A stretch of DNA of 42,392 nucleotides from Chthoniobacter sp. (GCA_021414005.1 JAIOPH010000031.1:175973-218364); one strand, 5' to 3'; positions 16,410 through 24,615 are shown, numbered from the stretch's first letter. Notes: generated from the letters alone by a model not told the origin. Made by a program: numbers and translations.

Positions 16410-16480
16410 GTAATCTTCATCTTAATCCCAATCTTAATCCCCAGCCCCCGACGCCCCGAGAGATTACGACTATGATTATG
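16410..16480. repeat. Short-period repeat block in front of the YdjY-like gene
   Basis: The 80-base gap before the YdjY-like gene contains ATCTTAATCC twice (16419-16428 and 16431-16440) after a TAATCTTC stretch, and then a mirrored block with GATTACGACTATGATTATG (16462-16480) that carries the same TAATC/GATTA letters on the other strand. The second half overlaps the start codon region. It looks like an expanded short repeat of the type seen near other gene starts in this window. It has no obvious hairpin or promoter role. Confidence 0.6.
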
Positions 16481-17224
16481 CTTAAAAGATCCGCCGTGAC
16501 ACTGCTTGCCGTGCTTTGCTTCGCCGCGCGAGCCGAGGACGCGCCGCCCGCCAAGCCGGTCAAGCCTGCCGAATTGCCCAAGCCGACCATCCGCGAAGTG
16601 TCGCCCGGCATTTTCGAGGTCGGCAAGGTGATGCTCGATCAAAAAGCGCTGACCGTCACGATCCCCGGCAAGCTGAACATGGAAAGAGGGCTGCTCGAAT
16701 ATGTGCTCGTGAACCCCACCGGCAGCGCGCACGAGAGCCTGCTCGTCACCGAAGTGAAAGCGAGCGACATCCATTTTGCCATGCTGCTGCTCGGGGCCAA
16801 AGGCGGAGCGATCACCGCGGAGCCGCCGCCCGCGCAGCTCGACGCGGAATTTTTTCGCGGAGCGCCGAAGATTACGGGCGACACGGTTTTCATCTTCGTG
16901 AAGTGGAAGGAGAAGGACGTGGAGAAAACTGTGCCCGTGGAGGACTGGCTTTACAACGAGTCGAGCAAAAAAGCGATCGAGCACGGTCCGTGGGTTTACA
17001 ACGGCTCGATGGTTTATGAGGGCCGCTTCCTCGCGCAGGCCGAGGGCAACCTCATTGCCATCGTGACCAGCCCCACCGCGCTGATCAACAACCCGCGCAA
17101 GGGTAACGACAACGATCAGATGTGGAACGCCAACGAAAAGGACACGCCGAAGGTCAACACGCCGGTCGAGATCATCTTCAAGCTCGTCCCACCCGCCGCC
17201 GTGAAGCCCAAAGACAAGCCGTGA
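16472..17224 (+). CDS. Exported YdjY-domain protein
   Basis: Two ATG codons, 16472 and 16478, can start this protein of 250 or 248 residues. The N-terminus MIMLKRSAVTLLAVLCFAAR is a signal peptide. The core (VGKVMLDQKALTVTIPGKLN, GLLEYVLVNPTGSAHESLLV, HFAMLLLGAKGGAI) matches the YdjY-type beta-rich domain found in many Planctomycete and Verrucomicrobial secreted proteins. A second half (FIFVKWKEKDVEKTVPVEDW, YNGSMVYEGRFLAQAEGN, NNPRKGNDNDQMWNAN) is predicted beta-rich and has no recognised catalytic motif. It follows the NPCBM gene after 80 bases and precedes the second toroid gene by 241 bases. Function unknown; a structural or binding role in the envelope is guessed from its neighbours. Confidence 0.78.
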   Translation: MIMLKRSAVTLLAVLCFAARAEDAPPAKPVKPAELPKPTIREVSPGIFEVGKVMLDQKALTVTIPGKLNMERGLLEYVLVNPTGSAHESLLVTEVKASDIHFAMLLLGAKGGAITAEPPPAQLDAEFFRGAPKITGDTVFIFVKWKEKDVEKTVPVEDWLYNESSKKAIEHGPWVYNGSMVYEGRFLAQAEGNLIAIVTSPTALINNPRKGNDNDQMWNANEKDTPKVNTPVEIIFKLVPPAAVKPKDKP

Positions 17225-17465
17225 GGCCAATGGACTTTCGCCGCCGTCCACCCACGCGCGCAGCGCCCATTCTTTGCCTCATCCATGATCCATTTCTATC
17301 CCGCCGCACCTAACGGATGAATCGAAAATATCCGCCAACCGCGATGGCTTCAAACGGCGTATTGGTTATTCTCTCTGTATCGCGAACAGCCTGCGCTGTC
17401 TGGCATACGCTTCGCTAACGGTGCGGATGCCAAAAGCACCGACCACCAATCCAAACCCGCAAGCC

Positions 17466-18629
17466 ATGAAAACTCCGCTCCTCATCCTCGCCACCGCCGC
17501 CCTGCTCGCACCCGCGCTTTGCGCCGCGGACGACCCCATCCCGCGCGACGGCAAAAAGCTTTCGCTGCGCAACGAAGTCCAGCTCGCCATCGACAAGGGC
17601 CTCGCCTTTCTCAAGACGAAGCAGCTCGACGACGGCTCGTGGAGCGACGTGGACCCGGTGCATCCCGCACTCACTGCGCTGCCGCTCGTCGCCTTTCAGC
17701 GCGAACCAAGCGGCAAATACTTGAAGGACCAGCCCGAGTTCATGCGCAAAGGCTACGCCTTTCTCCGCGGCAAGGTGCAGCCCGACGGCGGCATCTACAC
17801 GAAGGGTCTCTCGAACTACAACACCTCCACCGCACTCCTCGCGCTCCTCAACTCGCGCGATCCGAAAGACGAGGCCATCACCAAGGCCGCGCACGATTTC
17901 ATCGTCGGCCAGCAGGCCAAAGGGCTGACCGATCCTTCGCTCGACGGCGGCATCAGCTACGGCCCCACCGGCACCAGCCGCCAGCATCCCGACCTCGACA
18001 ACACCCTCGTCGGACTCGAAGCCGTCCGCGCCTACAAGGCTTCGCGCCAGGGTATCGAAAGCGCGGGCGGCAAGGATCTGAACTGGCAGGCGGCGATTGA
18101 TTTCATCAGCCGCAGCCAGAATCTCTCCGCCACGAACAAGGAAAAATGGGTCAGCGACGACCCGGCCAACAAAGGCGGCTTCATCTATTTCCCCGGCGAC
18201 AGCAAGGCCGGCGAAATGAAGCTCCCCGACGGCCGCGTGGCGCTGCGCAGCTACGGCAGCATGAGCTACGCGGGCCTGCTCAGCTTCATCTACGCCGACG
18301 TGAAAAAGGACGACCAGCGCGTGGTCGCCGCGCTCGATTGGCTGAAGAAAAACTACACCCTCGAAGAAAACCCCGGCATGCAGCGCGCGGGCCTTTTCTA
18401 CTACTACCACCTCATGACCAAGGCGCTCGCCGCCGCCGACGTGAAGACGCTCGAAACGCCCGACGGTCGCAAGGTGGACTGGGCCGGCGAAGTCGCGCTC
18501 AAGCTCATCAGCGCCCAGGCTGGCGACGGTTCGTGGGTCAATGACACCGCGCGCTGGATGGAAAAAGATCCCATCCTCGTCACCACCTACTGCGTGATGT
18601 CGCTGGAGATCATCTATCACCGGCTCTGA
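17466..18629 (+). CDS. Exported alpha/alpha-toroid protein (prenyltransferase/squalene-cyclase repeat type), second of two
   Basis: The start at 17466 (MKTPLLILATAALLAPALCA) gives a signal peptide and a 387-residue protein; the open frame continues upstream for 15 codons. The mature part has helical repeats with glycine/aspartate turns (FLKTKQLDDGSWSD, VQPDGGIYTKGLSNYNTSTA, DPSLDGGISYGPTGTSRQHP, AGDGSWVNDTARW), the toroid fold of prenyltransferases, squalene cyclases and complement-like domains. It is more conserved-looking and longer than the 14168 protein, yet the DxDD catalytic motif is not seen. The last four bases (CTGA) may serve as both stop and the start of the glycosyltransferase gene. 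It is likely periplasmic. Function unknown; pairing with the first toroid gene suggests a heteromeric or repeated module. Confidence 0.86.
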   Translation: MKTPLLILATAALLAPALCAADDPIPRDGKKLSLRNEVQLAIDKGLAFLKTKQLDDGSWSDVDPVHPALTALPLVAFQREPSGKYLKDQPEFMRKGYAFLRGKVQPDGGIYTKGLSNYNTSTALLALLNSRDPKDEAITKAAHDFIVGQQAKGLTDPSLDGGISYGPTGTSRQHPDLDNTLVGLEAVRAYKASRQGIESAGGKDLNWQAAIDFISRSQNLSATNKEKWVSDDPANKGGFIYFPGDSKAGEMKLPDGRVALRSYGSMSYAGLLSFIYADVKKDDQRVVAALDWLKKNYTLEENPGMQRAGLFYYYHLMTKALAAADVKTLETPDGRKVDWAGEVALKLISAQAGDGSWVNDTARWMEKDPILVTTYCVMSLEIIYHRL

Positions 18630-19774
18630 TCTGCGTCCTCGTCCATAAGCGCTCCTGGCGCGATCCGGGGCCGGTGGTCAACGTCGGGGTCCACAACGCG
18701 CACGGTTACGCCGCGGCGGGATGCGAGACGCACTTTGTGGTCGGGCGCGGCGCGGAGTCCGACACCGACGACGATCTCCGCCGCTACTACGGGCTGGAGC
18801 CGCGCGCGGAGCTGCACATTCACCGCGTCGCCCGGCGCAGCCTTCTCGGGGCAAAGTCCACGCTCCCCATTTTCTGGTATGCCTACCGCCTCATCCAGCG
18901 ACTCGCGGAGCGCGACGAAGTGGCCGCCATCGCGCGCGAGCCGAGCTTTCTCCCCTACCTCGCCCTGCTCAGCCGGCATCCACGCATCCGCACCTGCTTT
19001 GAGGCGCACAATTTCTACGCCGACCTGAGCTGGCGCACCGACCGCCTCCGCATCCAGGACCGCCACCAGAGCTGGCTCGAACAGCTCTGCCTCCCTCGCC
19101 TGACCGGCGTCGCCGGCATCGTCGAACCGCTCGCCGCGCTCTACGCCAAACGCTTTCCCGGCCTGCCGTGCGCCGCCTTTCCGCTCGGGGCCGATCCCGT
19201 CGCGCCCGGCAATCCCGAAGCCCGCCGACTCGCCCGCCGCGCCGTCTATGTCGGCCACCTGCACACGCCGAAGGGCGTGAAAACGCTCATCGAAGCAGTC
19301 AGCCCCGCCGAGGGAAACTTGCGCGCGTCATTCTGGGGCGGCTCCGACGAGCAGACCGCGAAATACGCCGCGCGCATGAAAACCAAGCACCTCGACGACC
19401 GCATCGAGTTCTCCGCCTTCCGCCCGCCCGACGAACTCCAGCGCGCCCTCGCCACCGAAGCCAGCGTCGGCGTCGTCGCCCTGCACGACACCTTTTACAA
19501 CGCCCACCTCACCTGCCCCGCCAAGGCCCTCGACTATCTCTCCCACGGCCTCCCCGTCATCGCCAGCGACCTGCCCTCCACCCGCAGCCTCCTCGGCGAC
19601 GCCGCCCTCTACGTCCCCCCCGCCGACGCCCCCGCCCTCCGCGCCGCGCTCCTTAGCCTCCTCGACGACCCCACCGCCTACCGCCACCGCTCCGCCCTTT
19701 CCTGGCAGCGCGCCGCCGAACTCGCCTGGCCCAACCGCGCCCGCCGCATCCTCGCCTGGCTCGCCGCGGCGTGA
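18626..19774 (+). CDS. GT-B glycosyltransferase (GT4-like), probable CTG start
   Basis: Residues conserved in GT4-like enzymes are seen in the C-terminal half: YVGHLHTPKGVKTLIEAV, WGGSDEQTAKYAARMK, RIEFSAFRPPDELQRALATE and the PAKALDYLSHGLPVIASDLP donor-binding segment. A GTG at 18674 can start the frame, but the frame continues upstream through ICVLVHKRSWRDPGPVVNVG, which is a convincing first beta strand and glycine loop of the Rossmann fold. No ATG, GTG or TTG exists in that extension; the first usable codon is CTG at 18626, overlapping the stop of the toroid gene as CTGA. The full product would be 382 residues. No signal peptide, so it acts at the cytoplasmic face. The acceptor and donor cannot be read. 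Family call is strong, start choice is inferred. Confidence 0.83.
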   Translation: MICVLVHKRSWRDPGPVVNVGVHNAHGYAAAGCETHFVVGRGAESDTDDDLRRYYGLEPRAELHIHRVARRSLLGAKSTLPIFWYAYRLIQRLAERDEVAAIAREPSFLPYLALLSRHPRIRTCFEAHNFYADLSWRTDRLRIQDRHQSWLEQLCLPRLTGVAGIVEPLAALYAKRFPGLPCAAFPLGADPVAPGNPEARRLARRAVYVGHLHTPKGVKTLIEAVSPAEGNLRASFWGGSDEQTAKYAARMKTKHLDDRIEFSAFRPPDELQRALATEASVGVVALHDTFYNAHLTCPAKALDYLSHGLPVIASDLPSTRSLLGDAALYVPPADAPALRAALLSLLDDPTAYRHRSALSWQRAAELAWPNRARRILAWLAAA

Positions 19775-19837
19775 CCGTTCAGCCGCACTCATGGGAGCGG
19801 CGGGGAAAAGGGCTGGCGCAGGGTGCGGCGCCGGGCT

Positions 19838-19978
19838 TCAGGCTCCGGCGGGGCTCCGCCGGCGGCGCAGGGCGAGGAGCGCGCCGCCGCCCAGCAGCAG
19901 CGCGGCGCTGGTGGGCTCGGGCGCGGAGAAGGAGACGGGGTCGAGACGGAGGACGTGCAACCCGCCTTCTCCTGGCAT
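19838..19978 (-). pseudogene. Orphan PEP-CTERM tail (remnant of a PEP-CTERM protein)
   Basis: On the minus strand, 46 codons read from an ATG at 19978 to a stop at 19838. They encode LHVLRLDPVSFSAPEPTSAA followed by LLLGGGALLALRRRR, that is, the Pro-Glu-Pro box, a hydrophobic helix and an arginine cluster: a complete PEP-CTERM sorting signal. The preceding residues VLRLDPVSFS are typical of the end of the secreted domain. No such domain is present upstream; instead the region holds REP-like hairpins and no coding sequence resembling it. The likely reading is the 3' end of a lost PEP-CTERM gene, with the body removed or replaced. A tiny live protein is possible but there is no signal peptide, so the fragment alone cannot be exported. 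Confidence 0.65.
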
Positions 19979-20019
19979 ATATTTTCGAAAGGCGGGGGCT
20001 CGGCCCGAGCCACGGGACT

Positions 20020-20040
20020 TTGGACTAAAGTCCAAGCTAC
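20020..20040 (-). repeat. REP-like element, copy 1
   Basis: The plus strand has a perfect stem TTGGACT/AGTCCAA with an AA loop, followed by GCTAC. On the minus strand this reads GTAGC and then the hairpin. A GTAG tetranucleotide at the foot of a palindrome is the hallmark of REP elements recognised by RAYT-type transposases; no such gene is in the window. Confidence 0.7.
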
Positions 20041-20130
20041 ATTCGCTCCGCGCCGCTGGGCGGAGGCGCCAGCGTGCTCGGTCGGCGCAGCCGCAGCGCC
20101 ACTGGCCCAGCCCGTCGAGCGCAGGGCCTA

Positions 20131-20145
20131 GGCCGCCGGGCGGCC
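20131..20145. other. GC-rich palindrome between REP-like copies
   Basis: GGCCGCCGGGCGGCC pairs GGCCGCC with GGCGGCC around one base. It lies between REP copies 1 and 2. A second, smaller stem, CTCCGC (20046-20051) with GCGGAG (20060-20065), lies just after copy 1. Together they make a hairpin-rich block without T-runs. Confidence 0.4.
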
Positions 20146-20151
20146 GGCAAA

Positions 20152-20172
20152 GTAGCTTGGACTTTAGTCCAA
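20152..20172 (+). repeat. REP-like element, copy 2 (inverted relative to copies 1 and 3)
   Basis: GTAGC followed by TTGGACTTTAGTCCAA. The stem letters are those of copy 1, in opposite orientation. With copy 3 it forms a convergent pair with GTAG at both outer ends (20152 and 20250), the arrangement of a BIME. Confidence 0.7.
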
Positions 20173-20229
20173 CGACCGCGACCTTGCGCCCGAAAGCAGC
20201 TGGTGGGAACCGAGCATCAACGGGCCTCT

Positions 20230-20250
20230 TTGGGCTGAAGCCCAAGCTAC
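20230..20250 (-). repeat. REP-like element, copy 3, with compensatory stem changes
   Basis: The plus strand carries TTGGGCTGAAGCCCAA then GCTAC. Compared with copy 1, an A-T stem pair has become G-C on both sides, so pairing is kept although the sequence differs. The GTAG foot is intact. The following bases up to about 20365 are not coding on the forward side and include another small palindrome, GCGCAC/GTGCGC, at 20336-20349. Confidence 0.7.
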
Positions 20251-20377
20251 TTTCCCACCCAGCCCCAAACTCCGATTGAGAACGCCCTTGTGGCCGAAAC
20301 TCCATTTCGCGCGGGCGGCGCATCCTCGGATGGAAGCGCACGGGTGCGCTGCTCCCGTTGGGCTCACGATGATGGCG

Positions 20378-22393
20378 CTACTTCTTTGGCCACTGCCACG
20401 TCTCATCGAAAAAGCCAGCGTCGAGGACGAGGCCGGGCCATTTGGTGTCGGGCGGGGTGCGGAGGTCGATGACGGCCCAGTCGGGGAGTTTGGGGGTTTG
20501 CTGGGCGTTGGTGAGGAGCGCTTCCTCGCGGAAGGTGACGCCGCTGTTGAGGACGATGTAGCGGCTGGGGTTGGCGGGGTTCGGGTAGATGAGGATGGGC
20601 GCGTGCTGGGTGGCGTCGTAGGTCTGGCCGGCGAGGGTGAGTTTGTCGCGCGTCCATTGCAGCGGGAGGCGGGCGAGGATCTTGGCGAGGGCGGCGTTGC
20701 TGCCGGGATCGCCCCAGAGGATGAGGTTGGAAGCGGCCACGTCCTCGGCGGTGAGGGCGGTGTCGTCTTTCACGCGCACGTCGCCGCGGAAGACCTTCCG
20801 CCAAAAGCCGATGGCGTGCTCCATCTCCGCCGCGGCCCACGCGCCGACCTTGTTGTTGAGGGGCTTGCCGGTCGGGCGGACGAAAAGGAAATTCGACATG
20901 AAGGCGTGGTCGATGGGACCGCAGACGAACGGCTTCTTTCGCAGGTCTGGTCCGGGCACGGCAGCGGACTCGGGTGAGGAAAGCGCGCGCCAGTTTCCAT
21001 CGACCTTTTCAAAACCGCGCATCTTTGGCGGCGAGGAACCGGGAAAGGGCTGTCCGTCGATCGTGATTGGCTTAGCTGAACTCTTGAGAAAAGTTGCGGC
21101 GTCCATCGGTTTTTCCAGAAAATCCGGGAGCAATATAAAGCTGGAGACGTTCTTTGTTGCGACGCTCAGCGCACCGTCAGGACTCCTTTCTCCGCTAATC
21201 TCGGCGCGCTCCCATTCCTTCCCAAGTCCGATGATGAAACAGGATTTCATCATCGGATAGATCAAGGAATAGGTGACGAAGTGGAACTTGTCCGACTCAA
21301 GATCGCGCCCTTTGACCGCCGCGCCCGTCACGATCTCCTCGATCTTCGGTTTCGCGTCGGGGTGGTATTTGTGCGCGGTTTGCGGGCCGATGATGTGCGG
21401 GAAGGTGAGGCCCTCTTTTTCCGCGAAGCGGAGCATGATGTCGGCGGCCTGCTTCTGGCCGTCGATCTCGCCGGAGTAGGCCACGGTGGTGGTGTTGGCG
21501 AGGTTCGCGGCGTAGAGCGTGGCGTCGTACCAGCGGTAAAGCACCTGCTCCCACCACGGCGGCGGCGTCTTGCCCGCGGCGAAGACGTGGTTGTATTCCG
21601 CCGTCTCCGCGAAGCCCGCACCGGGCGCGACCGCGGCCCACAGTCCCGCGAAATGCGTGCCGAGATGCCACGTGCTCGCGCCGCCCATCGAGAAGCCGCG
21701 CACGCTGATCCGGTTCGGGTCGATGCCGTAGTGCGTGCGCGCGTTTTCCAGCGCCTCGAAGAGATCGACCTCGCCCGCGAATTTGTTCGCGCAGCAGTAG
21801 CGCCCGAACGGGTGGAGCATGATCGCGCCGGGCGGTGCGAACTCGCCCCGGCTTTTCATCCGGTCGGCGAGGAAGCCGAGTTCCGTCGCTTTCTCCGAGC
21901 GCCCGCGCAGCCAGAAGTCGAGGCGGCGCGGGGTCGCTTCCCCGGGCTTCCAGTCGTCGGGGATGACGAGGCCGTAGGGCTGCACGGAGCCGTCGATTTT
22001 GGAAATGTAGCCACGCACGACGAGGCCGGTCGCGGAGTTCCACGAAGGCTGGCCGTCGCGCAGTTCCTTCGCGCGCTGGCGGCCGAGCGCGAGCTGCTGC
22101 CGCGCGGCGTCGAGGTGCTTCGGCTCGAAGAACTCGTCGTAGCGCAGCGCCCAATCCACGGACTTGTGAAAGATCATCACGTCCGGGAGCAGCGCGAGCA
22201 TCTCGGGCTTGGCCTTGAGCGCCACCCTCAGCGCCTCGATCTCTTTGCCCAGCGCGGCGACCTCCGCCGTGAGCGCGGCGCGATCCGTGTCGGGAATGGG
22301 GATTCCGGGCGGCGGGATCGGTTTCACTTCCGCAGCGAGCGCGGAGACAGCGAGAAAAAGCGCGAGCGCGGCGGTGAGGAGTCTGGAAAACAT
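20378..22393 (-). CDS. Exported S9-type alpha/beta hydrolase (prolyl oligopeptidase/esterase-like)
   Basis: The ATG at 22393 gives 671 residues starting MFSRLLTAALALFLAVSALA with a clear signal peptide; the open frame reaches 16 codons further upstream without one. The hydrolase domain (about residues 130-350) has GFSMGGAS with nucleophile S235, followed by an acidic GEIDGQKQ segment (E309/D311) and a histidine cluster, TAHKYHPDAKP (H341 or H344), consistent with a Ser-Asp-His triad. About 320 C-terminal residues are extra (NLILWGDPGSNAALAKILAR, NPSRYIVLNSGVTFREEALL); they resemble C-terminal regions of other exported S9-like proteins of this group, possibly a structural module. The substrate could be a peptide or an ester and is unknown. 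It lies downstream of ebfC on the same strand, without clear functional connection. Confidence 0.85.
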   Translation of the reverse strand: MFSRLLTAALALFLAVSALAAEVKPIPPPGIPIPDTDRAALTAEVAALGKEIEALRVALKAKPEMLALLPDVMIFHKSVDWALRYDEFFEPKHLDAARQQLALGRQRAKELRDGQPSWNSATGLVVRGYISKIDGSVQPYGLVIPDDWKPGEATPRRLDFWLRGRSEKATELGFLADRMKSRGEFAPPGAIMLHPFGRYCCANKFAGEVDLFEALENARTHYGIDPNRISVRGFSMGGASTWHLGTHFAGLWAAVAPGAGFAETAEYNHVFAAGKTPPPWWEQVLYRWYDATLYAANLANTTTVAYSGEIDGQKQAADIMLRFAEKEGLTFPHIIGPQTAHKYHPDAKPKIEEIVTGAAVKGRDLESDKFHFVTYSLIYPMMKSCFIIGLGKEWERAEISGERSPDGALSVATKNVSSFILLPDFLEKPMDAATFLKSSAKPITIDGQPFPGSSPPKMRGFEKVDGNWRALSSPESAAVPGPDLRKKPFVCGPIDHAFMSNFLFVRPTGKPLNNKVGAWAAAEMEHAIGFWRKVFRGDVRVKDDTALTAEDVAASNLILWGDPGSNAALAKILARLPLQWTRDKLTLAGQTYDATQHAPILIYPNPANPSRYIVLNSGVTFREEALLTNAQQTPKLPDWAVIDLRTPPDTKWPGLVLDAGFFDETWQWPKK

Positions 22394-22471
22394 GTGGCTC
22401 GCAGAATCGCCGAACGTCGCCAGCGATACACGCGTTATCACCGGATACGGTGAAGACTCAGGACCTCGCGG

Positions 22472-22786
22472 CTAAAACCCGAGGCCGGGCGGGAGGCCGA
22501 GGCCGGCGGTGACTTTGCCCATCTCGGACTCGGCGAGCGCCTTGGCTTCGGCGATGGCTTTCTGCACGCCGGTGAGCACCAAGTCTTCGAGCATTTCCAC
22601 ATCCTCGGGATCGACGACTGCCTTATCGATCTTGATCGCGGTGACTTCACCAGCGCCGTTGGCGGTCACGGTGACTTTGCCGCCGCCGGCGGTAGCGGTC
22701 ACGGATTTGTCGGCGAGATCGGCCTGCGCGCTTTGCATTTGCTCCTGCATCTTCGCGGCCTGCTGCATCATTTTTTTGAGGTTCAT
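22472..22786 (-). CDS. ebfC: YbaB/EbfC nucleoid-associated protein
   Basis: The 104-residue protein has the YbaB/EbfC layout: an N-terminal methionine/glutamine-rich helix (MNLKKMMQQAAKMQEQMQSA), a central beta region with the glycine-rich turn (SVTATAGGGKVTVTANGAGE), and the segment VVDPEDVEMLEDLVLTGVQK followed by AIAEAKALAESEM. These proteins form dimers that bind DNA without strong sequence preference. It is downstream of dnaX on the same strand with a 65-base gap, the conserved dnaX-ybaB order of many bacteria (often followed by recR, which is absent here). The assignment is certain. Confidence 0.96.
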   Translation of the reverse strand: MNLKKMMQQAAKMQEQMQSAQADLADKSVTATAGGGKVTVTANGAGEVTAIKIDKAVVDPEDVEMLEDLVLTGVQKAIAEAKALAESEMGKVTAGLGLPPGLGF

Positions 22787-22851
22787 GGTGGTGATCGGGG
22801 TTGGGAGTTTGGTTTACAGATTTGGAGGAAAGTGGCGGGCGTGGTGCAGGC

Positions 22852-24615
22852 TTAAGCTTTCTCCACGATTTCGGCTTGGAAAATTTCGAGCGCCTTGCGG
22901 ATGAGCGGATCGTTTTTGAAAGCGAGGAGAGGATCGACGGCGACCTCGGCCTTGCTCTCGGACGGGGCAACTTTTTCGACCGCGAAACCGGCCCGCTTTT
23001 CGCACTTGAGCAGGAGACTTTGCCCGGCGATTTCGCTGAGGAGCGTCTCGATGAACTGACGGTTGTTGGCCCGCTCGCACGATTCCTGAGCCAGGCTGGC
23101 GTCGGGTGGAAAGGCAAACGTGGCAATGCCATTCGTTACGTCCACGAGCTGGCCGGATTCGATCCAGCCGGAGATGAGCGGGCGCTCTTTTCGCACGCGG
23201 GCCACGAACTGCGGCCACAGCTCCGCCACGGATACCGCCGGGATGGGAGCGACTGGTTTCGCGGCGGACTGCGGGAGCGGCTCTTCGCGTGCGGTGAGCG
23301 GAGCGGGCGCGGGCATTTTCTCACCGAGCGAAGCGGCGACTGCTGCGCTTAGCGAGGTGCGCGTAGCCGGGGTTGCGGCCGCAGCCGGGGCCGCGGGAGT
23401 TTGTGCCCGCGCGACCGACTTCGGCGCAGGAGCACTTCCGCCCTCCGCCCTCCGCCCTCCGCCTTTCTCCTCGCCGCCGCGCATCGCCGTCAGCGTATCG
23501 AGCACCTCGGTCAGCGTCGCCTGGCCGAGCGTCTGGATGGCCCGGATCGCCGCGATCTCGAAGTGCATCTTTTTGTTCGCCGCCCACTTCATCCGGCTTT
23601 CGGCCTGGGCAAATTGCTCGATCAGTTCCAGCAGCTTGTCGGTGCCGATGCGCTCGCTCTGCTCGGCGAGCGCGGCGGCGGCTTCGGCGCTGAGTTCGTC
23701 CTGCACGCCGTGCGGGTCGTGCTGGACCACGAGCAGATTACGCAAATGCGCGATCAGGTCCGTCATGAGCCGGCTCAGATCCTTCCCTGCTTCCGCCTGC
23801 GCGTGGATGACCGCGAGCGCCTGCGCCGATTCCCCCGCGATCAGGTGCTCGCACAGTCCCGCGACCGTCTGCTGCCCGGTGAAACCGAAAACTTCCAGCA
23901 CGTTTTCCTCGCCGATCTCGGTGCCGCAAAACGCCACAAGCTGATCGAGCATCGACTCCGCGTCGCGCAGTCCGCCTTCCGCGCCGCGCGCGATCGTGTC
24001 CGCCGCCGCTGGGGCCAGTGCGAGGTTTTCCTTCCCGGCGATGTAGAGCAAATGCTTCGCGATTTCCGGGGCCGGGATGCGGCGCAAGTCGAAGCGCTGG
24101 CAGCGCGAGATGATTGTCGTTGGCACCTTCTGCACGTCGGTTGTGGCGAAGACGAACTTCACATGCGCGGGCGGCTCCTCGAGCGTCTTGAGCAGCGCGT
24201 TGAAGGATGAGTTCGAGAGCATGTGGACCTCGTCCACGATGTAGAGCTTGTACTTCGCGCCGCCGGTCGGCATGTACTTCACATTGTCGATGATGATCTC
24301 GCGGATCTTGTCCACCTGCGTGTTCGACGCGGCGTCGAATTCCATCACGTTCAGCGAAGTCCCCTCGGCGATTTCTTTGCACATCGGGCAAACCCCGCAC
24401 GGGTCCGCGGTCGGGCCGTTGATGCAGTTCAGTGCTTTGGCAAAAATGCGCGCTGAGCTGGTCTTGCCCGTCCCGCGCGGGCCGACAAAGAGATACGCCT
24501 GCGCCAGCCGGTTCTGGGCGATGGCGTTCTTCAGCGTGCGGACGATATGTTCCTGCCCCACGACTTCATCGAAGGTCTGCGGACGATATTTGCGGGCGAA
24601 AACCGTGTAGCTCAC
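22852..24615 (-). CDS. dnaX: DNA polymerase III subunit gamma/tau
   Basis: With a GTG start at 24615 the protein is 587 residues beginning MSYTVFARKYRPQTFDEVVG, the canonical DnaX N-terminus. The 40 extra codons upstream are not DnaX-like. Walker A is GPRGTGKT (45-52), the zinc-binding cysteines are C64, C73, C76 and C79 (LNCINGPTADPCGVCPMCK), Walker B is IVDEVHML (126-133), and the SRC sensor motif is at 170-172. After the clamp-loader domains (to about 365) a proline/alanine-rich linker leads to a C-terminal region with AELWPQFVARVRKERPLISG. It loads the beta clamp and couples polymerase to helicase. No long A-tract slippage site was seen, so a separate gamma form is not evident. Confident. 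Confidence 0.97.
   Translation of the reverse strand: MSYTVFARKYRPQTFDEVVGQEHIVRTLKNAIAQNRLAQAYLFVGPRGTGKTSSARIFAKALNCINGPTADPCGVCPMCKEIAEGTSLNVMEFDAASNTQVDKIREIIIDNVKYMPTGGAKYKLYIVDEVHMLSNSSFNALLKTLEEPPAHVKFVFATTDVQKVPTTIISRCQRFDLRRIPAPEIAKHLLYIAGKENLALAPAAADTIARGAEGGLRDAESMLDQLVAFCGTEIGEENVLEVFGFTGQQTVAGLCEHLIAGESAQALAVIHAQAEAGKDLSRLMTDLIAHLRNLLVVQHDPHGVQDELSAEAAAALAEQSERIGTDKLLELIEQFAQAESRMKWAANKKMHFEIAAIRAIQTLGQATLTEVLDTLTAMRGGEEKGGGRRAEGGSAPAPKSVARAQTPAAPAAAATPATRTSLSAAVAASLGEKMPAPAPLTAREEPLPQSAAKPVAPIPAVSVAELWPQFVARVRKERPLISGWIESGQLVDVTNGIATFAFPPDASLAQESCERANNRQFIETLLSEIAGQSLLLKCEKRAGFAVEKVAPSESKAEVAVDPLLAFKNDPLIRKALEIFQAEIVEKA

Noticed and set aside
17317..17418. 33-codon open frame in the gap before the second toroid gene
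   Set aside because: No signal peptide, motif or neighbour support; it is probably chance.
21281..22453. 390-codon open frame antisense to the S9-like hydrolase
   Set aside because: Arginine-rich and without motifs, while the other strand encodes a full hydrolase with signal peptide.
22852..24615. Programmed frameshift in dnaX
   Set aside because: No A-AAA-AAG-type slippage sequence followed by a suitable hairpin was seen at the end of the clamp-loader domains.
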